Part shown: positions 6,212-12,826 of the stretch, in pieces
Layout of the letters: each line of letters opens with the position of its first letter
Position numbering within the stretch: position 1 is the stretch's first letter
Assembly (NCBI GenBank): GCA_040752395.1
Contig: JBFMHD010000065.1
Location: forward strand, 1 to 12,826
DNA length: 12,826 bases
DNA from: JBFMHD01 sp040752395 [NCBI: Candidatus Hydrogenedentota bacterium]
Lineage (GTDB): Bacteria > JBFMHD01
Direction: 5' to 3'
The notes under the pieces: model-generated
Told to the model about the DNA's origin: nothing
The model's input: only the letters and a program-made list of their open reading frames with translations
The model's database searches: none
Program-made: the position numbers and the translations under genes

Positions 6212-7069
6212 TTATAATGTATAATCCGGTCCGTTAAAATCAGTGAATTCGCGGTCTTTGTATGCATCGCATTTTGAACATAATAAAATTTTATCACGTC
6301 TTCCTTTTGCAAGGTATTTACGATACGTCTGGTTAGGTTCACCGTTCCATATCTCGCTTACACTCTGTTTTTTTACATCCCCTATAACAGCCCGAGCATC
6401 TGTATCCCAGCAGCATAATACAGCCTCACCTGATGTTATAAAAAACATCTCTTCAAGTATTTTTACACAGGGTTTCAGCACGCATTCATTAACATTATGC
6501 CAGGGCCAGGTATAGAGCGGGACTATCTTTATATCATCAAAATACTTAGACCAGAACCTTTTGAACTCTGCCTGCTCGTGTTTGTTTATATCCATATCAA
6601 TCATACGAATGATCAATTTCATTGAGCTTTTGCTTTTTTTAACGAGTTCTGAAAATTTTATGAGTCGTTCTTCGATAAGTTTATAATTTAATCCGGGTCT
6701 TGCTATATCGATTGTTTCCTGGCTTATACCATCCACGCTGAAACGTATTAAATCCAGTTTAGCCTCTATAAGTTTTTTACCCCATTCCTCTGTCAACAGT
6801 TCACCATTTGAGTTAAGTTCCGTGAGAGCTGTATTATCTTCTTTAATATATTTTATAAATTCAGGTAATCGTTTATCAGTTAAAGGTTCGTTTTGCAGAA
6901 AGGGTCTATAGCAGATTCCTTTTCCACGTGTCTCGTCTACAATTTTTTTGAAAACCTTTTCATCCATTATTTTAGGTTCACGATTGATATGTTCAGTTGG
7001 GCAGAATGGACACCGAGCATTACAGAAGATGTTTGTTTCTATCTGAATAAACCGGGGTAGAGTTTTCAT
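6212..7069 (-). CDS. Radical SAM/SPASM domain protein
   Basis: A 285-residue cytoplasmic enzyme predicted to cleave S-adenosylmethionine with a [4Fe-4S] cluster. The cluster motif CxxxCxxC is C16, C20, C23 (CNARCPFC), followed by TEHINREPKIMD and a TIM-barrel-like core including FLQNEPL, ELNSNG and IRFSVDG. The C-terminal third has a SPASM-like cysteine set (C196, C201, C219, C220, C264, C267) with a CCWD motif and GDVKKQSVSEIWN, the usual context for one or two auxiliary Fe-S clusters. SPASM proteins modify peptides, sugars or other substrates; the substrate cannot be read. The start overlaps the Kdo transferase stop by ATGA. It lies between LPS-core genes and a secreted protein gene, so it could act on an envelope sugar or on the downstream protein (inference). 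No short precursor-peptide gene was found beside it. Confidence 0.88.
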   Translation of the reverse strand: MKTLPRFIQIETNIFCNARCPFCPTEHINREPKIMDEKVFKKIVDETRGKGICYRPFLQNEPLTDKRLPEFIKYIKEDNTALTELNSNGELLTEEWGKKLIEAKLDLIRFSVDGISQETIDIARPGLNYKLIEERLIKFSELVKKSKSSMKLIIRMIDMDINKHEQAEFKRFWSKYFDDIKIVPLYTWPWHNVNECVLKPCVKILEEMFFITSGEAVLCCWDTDARAVIGDVKKQSVSEIWNGEPNQTYRKYLAKGRRDKILLCSKCDAYKDREFTDFNGPDYTL

Positions 7070-8346
7070 AAAAGATTGCTGATCCTCATTATTTCTATAA
7101 TTTTGTCACTCGCGCCGATACTTTTCATAATAAAATCACGAGCAGTCAAACCAAGATGTTTTCTTTTTATACTGTCATTTATTAAATCTAAAATAATATT
7201 TTTGAATTCTTTACTTGATTTTATCGAGAAACCTACACCCAGATCCACAAGTTTACAGGCTTCTGGTGAATTGTAATATACTGGCCCAAATACAACAGGC
7301 TGACCACAAATTCCTGGTTCCATAGTATTGTGTACACCAGTTGAAAAACTACCACCAACGTATGCTATGTCAGTTAACAGGTAGAGATTTGCAAGTATGC
7401 CGACAGCATCAACGATGACAACCGAGATGTCTTTTGTTATACATTTCTCATTTCCTAAGTTAGTCCATTTAGTATATTTTAGACCTTTGTCCTTAATCTG
7501 GGTTTCTATTGTATTTATGAATTTTTTATCTATTTCGTGTGGGACCACAATCAAAATGACGTTATTTTTTGAGACTATATCAAGTGAAGGAGCCAATACA
7601 ACCTTTATATCCTCAGGCCAGACACTGCCAAGTATCACTTTTACATCACCTGATTCAAAACGAAGAGAAGAGGAACCCTTAATTGAGTCAAGGTATCGTT
7701 TATGAACGCTATCAAAACGAGTATCACCTATAGTTAATAGCTTTGTGTTTTTATCTAATAGCGGTTTGAATCTTTCTGTATCATATTCTGATACTGTAAA
7801 AACATAATCAAGATGTCGATGAACATATTGATAAAAGTTTTTTATTATTGGTAATAGTCTACAAGATTCAGGTTGTAAGGTAGCGTCAACAAGGAGAGTT
7901 TTGGCACCATATTTTTTAGCCGTGATAAGATGATTTGGCCATAAATCAAATTTTACAGTGATAAAAATATCTGGTTTTACGATATTGACAAATCTTTTTG
8001 CATTAAAAATCGTATCAAATGGCAGATACGTTATCACATCTACAAACCGATATTTTAAAGCATTTTTATAAATTGAAGAAGAGAATACGGAGAGGATTAT
8101 ATACGTATCATAGCGTGATTTTAGTATCTCGATAAGTGGTTTAGCCTGTTCAAACTCACCAACACTTGTTGAGTGGAACCAGATGCGTTTCTTATTTTCA
8201 GGGTATTGAATCTTATTTGATAGATTCAGAAAAAGATTTTTTCGCTCAGAGATAAATAGCTTTATCTTTTCATTTCTATATTGTAATAATTTTAGTACCG
8301 GTATCGAAGATGAAACGATTATATTATAGAAGGTATGAAGAATCAT
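7066..8346 (-). CDS. waaA: 3-deoxy-D-manno-octulosonic acid (Kdo) transferase
   Basis: This GT-B (GT30) enzyme transfers Kdo from CMP-Kdo to lipid A precursor at the inner membrane's cytoplasmic face. The 426-residue length fits the family. The N-terminus is hydrophobic and membrane-associated (about 1-25). The hallmark IWFHSTSVGEFEQAKPLI (55-72) holds the expected catalytic base E64 (E31 in Aquifex WaaA). Others are YLPFDTIFNAKRF (107-119), KFDLWPN (132-138, where the family usually has E rather than D134), TIGDTRFDSV, and the C-terminal CMP-binding GGSFSTGVHNTMEPG (331-345) with PVVFGP. It starts 3 nt after the glycosyltransferase stop and ends in an ATGA overlap with the radical SAM gene. 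The call implies a Kdo-containing outer membrane. The other Lipid A genes are not in the window. Confidence 0.93.
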   Translation of the reverse strand: MILHTFYNIIVSSSIPVLKLLQYRNEKIKLFISERKNLFLNLSNKIQYPENKKRIWFHSTSVGEFEQAKPLIEILKSRYDTYIILSVFSSSIYKNALKYRFVDVITYLPFDTIFNAKRFVNIVKPDIFITVKFDLWPNHLITAKKYGAKTLLVDATLQPESCRLLPIIKNFYQYVHRHLDYVFTVSEYDTERFKPLLDKNTKLLTIGDTRFDSVHKRYLDSIKGSSSLRFESGDVKVILGSVWPEDIKVVLAPSLDIVSKNNVILIVVPHEIDKKFINTIETQIKDKGLKYTKWTNLGNEKCITKDISVVIVDAVGILANLYLLTDIAYVGGSFSTGVHNTMEPGICGQPVVFGPVYYNSPEACKLVDLGVGFSIKSSKEFKNIILDLINDSIKRKHLGLTARDFIMKSIGASDKIIEIMRISNLL

Positions 8347-8349
8347 AAA

Positions 8350-9351
8350 TCATAATCCCTGAAGAACAGCATTAAACACCTCATCAACACTTATTGATTC
8401 GAGACACTCGTATGTACCGAATAAACAGGGAGCGCTCCCGTTTCTTGAGCAGGGTCGGCAGTGTAAATCTTTTTCAATAACCTGTACACCTTTATAGATA
8501 GGTATATAACCAAAATTTTTAACAGTTGCACCGAGGATTATTATCTGGGGTTTATTAAAAGCGCGCGCTAAATGAATTATACCCGTGTCACCGCTTATTA
8601 ACAGACCAGTCTCTTTTATAAGATATGAGAGTTCATTGATTGATAATATCCCGCAAAGCGGGATTGTATTTTTACAATTTTTATGTATCGCTTTAATTAT
8701 CGGTTCATCAACCTGTGAACAGGTAAGATAGATTACTCTATCAGGATAGGTTATTTCTATCAAATTTATTAACTGCATATATTTAACGTAGCTCCATTCC
8801 TTTGCTCTCCATTTAGATTTAGGATGTATGATGATACCTTTTTTAGAAGGAGTATGTTTTAATAATTTTATTACTCTTTCTTTTGATCCATCTTTGATTG
8901 ATATAAACGGCTCTTCGATGGGTTCTTTATTTCCTGTTATCTTTGATAAAACTTCGAAGTAGAGATTAATAAGTGGTGTTACACTCACCTGTTTTTTAAG
9001 AAATATAAGAGTCAATTTCTTTAGAGACTCTTTTTTTATCACAAATTGTTTATCAGTTCTTAGTTTGAAACGAATCCATTTGCTTCGAATATTGTTATGA
9101 ATATCTATAAGGAGATCATATTTTTCGTTTTTAAGTTGTGCTATTAGATTGGAGAACTCAAAAAACGAAGTGTGAAAAGGTAACGGGATAATTTTGTCAA
9201 TATATCTATGATTTTCAAATATATCAGTATAGATATCTTTTGTAAGAAGATGTACCTCATCTTTTATAAAGCATTGTTTAAGTCTTTTTAAAAACCCGGT
9301 TGCTAATACAAGATCACCAAACGACGAAAATCGTATAACGAGTATTTTCAT
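8350..9351 (-). CDS. GT9 glycosyltransferase, LPS heptosyltransferase-like
   Basis: A 333-residue GT-B enzyme of the ADP-heptose:LPS heptosyltransferase family (WaaC/WaaF/RfaQ), which extends the LPS inner core after Kdo. The N-terminal MKILVIRFSSFGDLVLATG contains the expected catalytic D13. IIIHPKSKWRAKEWS (about 173-187) is the nucleotide-sugar loop, and LISGDTGIIHLARAF (near 258) is the family signature. A cysteine-rich tail (HCRPCSRN, APCLFGTYECL) is typical of GT9 members. Paralogue (WaaC, WaaF or WaaQ type) and donor heptose cannot be decided. It overlaps the upstream polA stop by ATGA and precedes waaA by 3 nt, so the two work in one pathway and probably one transcript. Confidence 0.9.
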   Translation of the reverse strand: MKILVIRFSSFGDLVLATGFLKRLKQCFIKDEVHLLTKDIYTDIFENHRYIDKIIPLPFHTSFFEFSNLIAQLKNEKYDLLIDIHNNIRSKWIRFKLRTDKQFVIKKESLKKLTLIFLKKQVSVTPLINLYFEVLSKITGNKEPIEEPFISIKDGSKERVIKLLKHTPSKKGIIIHPKSKWRAKEWSYVKYMQLINLIEITYPDRVIYLTCSQVDEPIIKAIHKNCKNTIPLCGILSINELSYLIKETGLLISGDTGIIHLARAFNKPQIIILGATVKNFGYIPIYKGVQVIEKDLHCRPCSRNGSAPCLFGTYECLESISVDEVFNAVLQGL

Positions 9352-12011
9352 AGATGTGCCTCTCTCCAGCTCTTGCCGCAGCCGATATCAACCTTCAATG
9401 GTATATCGAGTTTCATAACGTTTTCCATCTCGGTTCTAATAATTTTTATAGTTTTATCTTTTTCCAGGACAGGTGTTTCGAATAGTAATTCATCGTGTAC
9501 TTGCAGTATCATCTTTGTCTTAAGTTTTAATGATGTAAGTTTTTTCTGGATATTTATCATAGCCATTTTAATTATATCAGCAGCAGAGCCCTGTATCGGC
9601 ATATTTATCGCTGCTCGCTCCCCAAAAGAGCGAACGCTAAAATTCCTGCTTGATAGTTCAGGTAAATAACGTTTCCTCCCTGTTATGGTTTCAGCATACC
9701 CTTTTTCCTTTGCCTGCTTGATTAACTCATCAATAAATTCTTTTACGCCTTTTATATTCTCGAAATATTTTACAATGAATCTCTGTGCTTCTTTTTGAGA
9801 GATACTGAGGTCTTTTGCAAGCGAAAATGCACTCATACCATAAAGAAGACCAAAATTAACAGTTTTAGCAACTCGTCTCATATTATCATTAATCTTATCG
9901 ATCGACGTATCAAAAAGGATAGAAGCGGTCTCGCTATGGATATCTCTGTCGTCAAGGAATGCTTTTATGAGCGGCTTGGATTTAGATAGATGAGCAAAGA
10001 TACGCAGTTCTATCTGGGAATAATCCGCTGAGATAAAGAGATGGTCTTTCTCTGATATAAAAGATTCACGTATCCTTTCACTTTCTTCGGTACGTACAGG
10101 AATATTTTGTAGATTCGGGTCTGAACTTGAGAGACGACCTGTTATAGTTCCTGTCTGATGAAAAATAGTGTGGATCCTGTTTGTTGATTTATTGATAAGT
10201 AGCGGCAGAGCGTCTATGTAGGTAGATTTTAGTTTGGATAATAATCTGTATTTTAATAATAGACGGGCGATCTCGAAATCTCTTGAGAGAATCTGGAGAA
10301 CATCTGAATCTGTGGAGTATCCTGTCTTTGTTTTTTTAACAGGTGGCAATTTAAGTTTTTCAAAAAGGATAATTGCAAGCTGTTTTGAAGAATTGATATT
10401 GAATTGTTCATTGCTAAGCCTGTATATATCTTTTGTAAGAGATGATAACTCTTTTGATAGTTCTAAAGATAGATCTTTAAGTTTAAAAATGTCTATCTTT
10501 ACACCGTAATATTCCATAAAAGCGAGACAATAACAAAGCGGAAGCTCAATCTCATAATATAGTTTAGTAAGTCTTTCTGTTTTTAACTTCGAAACAAGGA
10601 GTGGCTGGAGCTCTATAATTGTATTTACATAGCAAGCAAGAACTGACGGGAAATCTTTATTATCAGGTGATGGGATATCTGGCATATCAAGAACACCAAG
10701 ATATTCACCCTTGAGCCGGTTCAGCGGATATGTGCCTTCACCAGGCCGAAGTAAATAACTCTGAAGCAATATGTCATCTTTTATAACAGGAAGTTCAATA
10801 TTATGTTTGATGAATAGACCAATCACCAATTTTGCATTATAAGAAATAATGGATTTTTTAGAATTTATTATGGTACTCAAAAATTCTATGATACTCGCTT
10901 CTTTTAGATCTTCAAACAAGGAACCAGTTGCAGGAGCGTGGATTATATAAATTTTTTTGTCATCACCAGCTATACCGATGCCTGTTATTGATGAGTATAT
11001 AAAATGCGGGTCAGAACCTGTTATATAGAGATAGTATTGGTTTGATTGCGATAGGGTCTGTGCAAGCTTATTTAAATCAGTCTCATTATTTATAAGAACA
11101 AATTTTATTTCTTTTTTAACTGGAGAGGATGGTAGCCCAAGTTCAGTGATAATACTTTTAAAGCCAAGTGTTTGCAGCAAGTATACAAGTTTAGTTTTAT
11201 CAGCTTCTTTTTTAAATGAGATTTGTTTAAAATCTAAAGGGACATCAAATTGAAGAGAGACGAGCTCCCTTGATTTAAAAGCACTTTCTTTATGTAGTTT
11301 TAGAATGTTTTTTAATCTCTCAGGTTCTATTGAATCAATCTGTTCATATATATCTTCGAGGTCTTTATATTTTGTTAATAGCTTTTCAGCTGTTTTGATA
11401 CCTATACCAGGAACACCAGGGATATTATCACTTGGGTCTCCAGAAAGACCGAGTAAATCAACAATCTTAGAAGGAGGCACACCAAATTCTAAAGATGCGC
11501 CATCACTATCAAGGTATCTATGAAACTTATCATCTTTTTTCTTCACTGCAACAAGAACATTTGGAGCAATAAGTTGAGAGATATCTTTATCATTTGAGAA
11601 TATTATAACAGGATACAGAAATGAAAAATGTTTACTCAAAGTAGCGATAACATCATCTGCTTCATAACCGGGTTTAGTAACAACAGGGACCCCCATAGCT
11701 TCAAGAAGTTCAACGAGTATCGGTATCTGCAGACTGAGGTTTTCCGGGGTTGGTTGTCTTTGGGCTTTGTAATCAGCGTAAGATAAAGAACGGAACGTTG
11801 GCTCTTTAGAATCAAGTACCCATATCAGATTTTTGATTTTTTCTTCGTTTATTATTGAGAGCAAATAGCGGATACAACCGTAAACAGCATTTGTTGGCGT
11901 ACCATTAGGCGCTGTCATTTCAGGGATAGCATAGAACGAACGATATAAAATAGAATGACCATCGATAATCCCAACCGCTTTAACTTTATCTACATTTTTA
12001 ATTTGACTCAT
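9348..12011 (-). CDS. polA: DNA polymerase I with inactivated proofreading domain
   Basis: An 887-residue family A polymerase for Okazaki-fragment processing and repair. Residues 1-290 are the 5' flap nuclease with metal ligands D17, D67, E117, D119, D120, D141, D143, D192 and D195. Residues about 300-470 correspond to the 3'-5' exonuclease fold, but its acidic residues are gone: motif I reads LYITGSDP near 328, motif II has V396 in place of D424, and motif III has YVNTI in place of YxxxD. The polymerase domain is intact: motif A DYSQIELR from D663 with steric gate E668, O helix R712, K716, F720, Y724, and motif C HDE (839-841). It should polymerise and remove primers but not proofread, as in Thermus and Bacillus enzymes. 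It is the first gene of the minus operon. The ATG at 12011 has no Shine-Dalgarno but a promoter immediately upstream. Confidence 0.97.
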   Translation of the reverse strand: MSQIKNVDKVKAVGIIDGHSILYRSFYAIPEMTAPNGTPTNAVYGCIRYLLSIINEEKIKNLIWVLDSKEPTFRSLSYADYKAQRQPTPENLSLQIPILVELLEAMGVPVVTKPGYEADDVIATLSKHFSFLYPVIIFSNDKDISQLIAPNVLVAVKKKDDKFHRYLDSDGASLEFGVPPSKIVDLLGLSGDPSDNIPGVPGIGIKTAEKLLTKYKDLEDIYEQIDSIEPERLKNILKLHKESAFKSRELVSLQFDVPLDFKQISFKKEADKTKLVYLLQTLGFKSIITELGLPSSPVKKEIKFVLINNETDLNKLAQTLSQSNQYYLYITGSDPHFIYSSITGIGIAGDDKKIYIIHAPATGSLFEDLKEASIIEFLSTIINSKKSIISYNAKLVIGLFIKHNIELPVIKDDILLQSYLLRPGEGTYPLNRLKGEYLGVLDMPDIPSPDNKDFPSVLACYVNTIIELQPLLVSKLKTERLTKLYYEIELPLCYCLAFMEYYGVKIDIFKLKDLSLELSKELSSLTKDIYRLSNEQFNINSSKQLAIILFEKLKLPPVKKTKTGYSTDSDVLQILSRDFEIARLLLKYRLLSKLKSTYIDALPLLINKSTNRIHTIFHQTGTITGRLSSSDPNLQNIPVRTEESERIRESFISEKDHLFISADYSQIELRIFAHLSKSKPLIKAFLDDRDIHSETASILFDTSIDKINDNMRRVAKTVNFGLLYGMSAFSLAKDLSISQKEAQRFIVKYFENIKGVKEFIDELIKQAKEKGYAETITGRKRYLPELSSRNFSVRSFGERAAINMPIQGSAADIIKMAMINIQKKLTSLKLKTKMILQVHDELLFETPVLEKDKTIKIIRTEMENVMKLDIPLKVDIGCGKSWREAHL

Positions 12012-12017
12012 ATCGAC

Positions 12018-12045
12018 ATTATAAGATAAAAAATACAGATGTAAA
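12018..12045 (-). promoter_or_regulatory. Sigma-70-type promoter of the polA operon, probably leaderless
   Basis: On the minus strand, TTTACA (12045-12040) and a perfect TATAAT (12023-12018) are 16 nt apart, with T-rich DNA upstream of -35 that could act as an UP element. Only 6 nt (GTCGAT) separate TATAAT from ATG, so the normal start point falls on or beside the A of the start codon. The transcript would have almost no leader, which fits the absence of a Shine-Dalgarno sequence. The match is seen; use and leaderless translation are inferred. Confidence 0.7.
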
Positions 12046-12111
12046 TAAAAAAATTGAGTTTCTTATCACTCCCCACTTCTTCGCTACCTATAACCGATGG
12101 AGTACAAAATT

Positions 12112-12826
12112 ATGTATTGGGTTAGATATTTTGCATTGCAAAGTAGAATAATAAGACTTATTTATGAAAAGACATTATTTTCGTATCTTGGCTGGTTAGC
12201 TGATCCTGGTAAAAGAGCCGAGATGAAAAATAGAACCTTTCCACCTTTTAATATAGGGATTATAGGTGTGGGTAAACACGCTAAAGAGGTAATATTACCA
12301 TCACTTACTTATATACAAAATATAAAGATAAAAAAAATGTGTACAAGAACAGAACAAAACGCAAAAAAAATTGAAAGAGAATTCAATATAGAAACCGTAA
12401 CGAATTTTAGAAAGATTATTAATGATCCAGAGATAGACGGTGTAATTATTTCTGCGAAAAGCTCTTTGCATACCCCATTTACTTTAAGTGCTTTACTTGC
12501 AGGGAAATACGTTTTATGTGAAGCACCAGGAGTTACCTTACCAGCAGATATTTACCTCTTAAAAAAATATGAAGATAAAATACTGCAATGCGCAATGTAT
12601 GGTTTTCATTTTTTTTATTGCCCGATTTATGTGAAATTAAAAGAAATTTTACAAAATATCCATCATAAGAAAGAAATATATATTAAATTTCCTGCAAAAT
12701 ATCATCTCTATTCTCTTGCTTTATTTCTCAATGGCAGAATAAAAAAAATAAGAATTTTAAACAAAGGGGGTGAATATGAAAGGGTATTTGAGGGGTGTTT
12801 CGATAATGGGGATAGGGTTATTTTTG
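12112..12826 (+). CDS. Gfo/Idh/MocA-family oxidoreductase, 3' truncated by window
   Basis: An open frame of 238 codons running off the right edge. Residues 1-45 are a basic, aromatic N-terminal segment ending in LADPGKRAEMKNR. A Rossmann NAD(P) fold follows: IGIIGVGKHAKEVILP with GxGxxA at 52-57, then DPEIDGVIIS (105-114) and HTPFTLSALLAGKYVLCE (120-137), as in sugar-modifying dehydrogenases. The family motif EKP reads EAP here, with A138 in place of the usual catalytic lysine, so activity may be altered or lost. The region after about 160 is short compared with typical members. The start at 12112 is preferred because GGAG (12099-12102) lies 9 nt upstream; an in-frame ATG at 12097 adds five residues but has no ribosome-binding site. 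It diverges from polA. Such genes often serve surface-polysaccharide synthesis, fitting the LPS genes nearby (inference). Confidence 0.82.
   Translation, partial: MYWVRYFALQSRIIRLIYEKTLFSYLGWLADPGKRAEMKNRTFPPFNIGIIGVGKHAKEVILPSLTYIQNIKIKKMCTRTEQNAKKIEREFNIETVTNFRKIINDPEIDGVIISAKSSLHTPFTLSALLAGKYVLCEAPGVTLPADIYLLKKYEDKILQCAMYGFHFFYCPIYVKLKEILQNIHHKKEIYIKFPAKYHLYSLALFLNGRIKKIRILNKGGEYERVFEGCFDNGDRVIF

Noticed and set aside
6211-6342. 44-codon N-terminal extension of the choice-of-anchor-L gene
   Set aside because: It lies wholly within the radical SAM gene and puts non-hydrophobic sequence before a clear signal peptide; ATG 6210 after TAA fits the operon.
12089-12094. TATAAC as a -10 box for the Gfo/Idh/MocA gene
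   Set aside because: No acceptable -35 hexamer lies 16-18 nt upstream; the nearest TTGAGT is 29 nt away. Left uncalled.
12097-12111. Earlier in-frame ATG as start of the Gfo/Idh/MocA gene
   Set aside because: No ribosome-binding site precedes it, while GGAG overlapping it is well placed for the ATG at 12112.

Overview
The window is AT-rich, densely packed bacterial DNA. Lipid A/LPS-core enzymes (a Kdo transferase and a GT9 heptosyltransferase-like enzyme) imply an outer membrane. Two sigma-54 activators and a secreted choice-of-anchor-L protein with a FlgD-like C-terminal domain also occur. This mix suits a poorly cultivated diderm lineage (Omnitrophota, Elusimicrobiota, Cloacimonadota or WOR-3-like candidate phyla). 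That placement is inference; nothing here fixes the phylum.

Left part, plus strand, 1-5093, regulation. It opens with the C-terminal ATPase domain of a sensor histidine kinase, cut by the window edge and carrying an apparent 1-nt frameshift. Next is an NtrC-type response regulator/sigma-54 activator (393-1781). The 42-nt gap after it holds a near-consensus -24/-12 sigma-54 promoter (1784-1799), just ahead of an unrecognised exported coiled-coil protein (1824-2411). That gene overlaps a second sigma-54 activator with a GAF sensor domain (2395-3906). The following 184-nt gap holds a perfect 14-bp palindrome and a second -24/-12 promoter (4022-4037) in front of a divergent sigma-70-family factor (4091-4933). 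A 49-codon HicB-like remnant follows it. Read together this looks like a relay: two-component system, sigma-54 promoter, second activator, second sigma-54 promoter, alternative sigma factor. The parts are read from the sequence; the wiring is inferred.

Right part, minus strand, 12011 to 5086, one compact operon of five genes: polA, a GT9 glycosyltransferase, waaA (Kdo transferase), a radical SAM/SPASM protein and the choice-of-anchor-L secreted protein. Junctions are ATGA overlaps or gaps of 1-3 nt. A good sigma-70-type promoter (TTTACA-16-TATAAT) lies so close to the polA ATG that the message may be leaderless. The polymerase keeps its flap nuclease and polymerase sites, but its proofreading domain has lost the catalytic acidic residues.

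Right edge, plus strand: a divergent Gfo/Idh/MocA-type dehydrogenase, truncated by the window, in which the conserved EKP lysine is replaced by alanine. No tRNA, rRNA, CRISPR array or insertion sequence was seen, and no intergenic stretch exceeds 300 bases.
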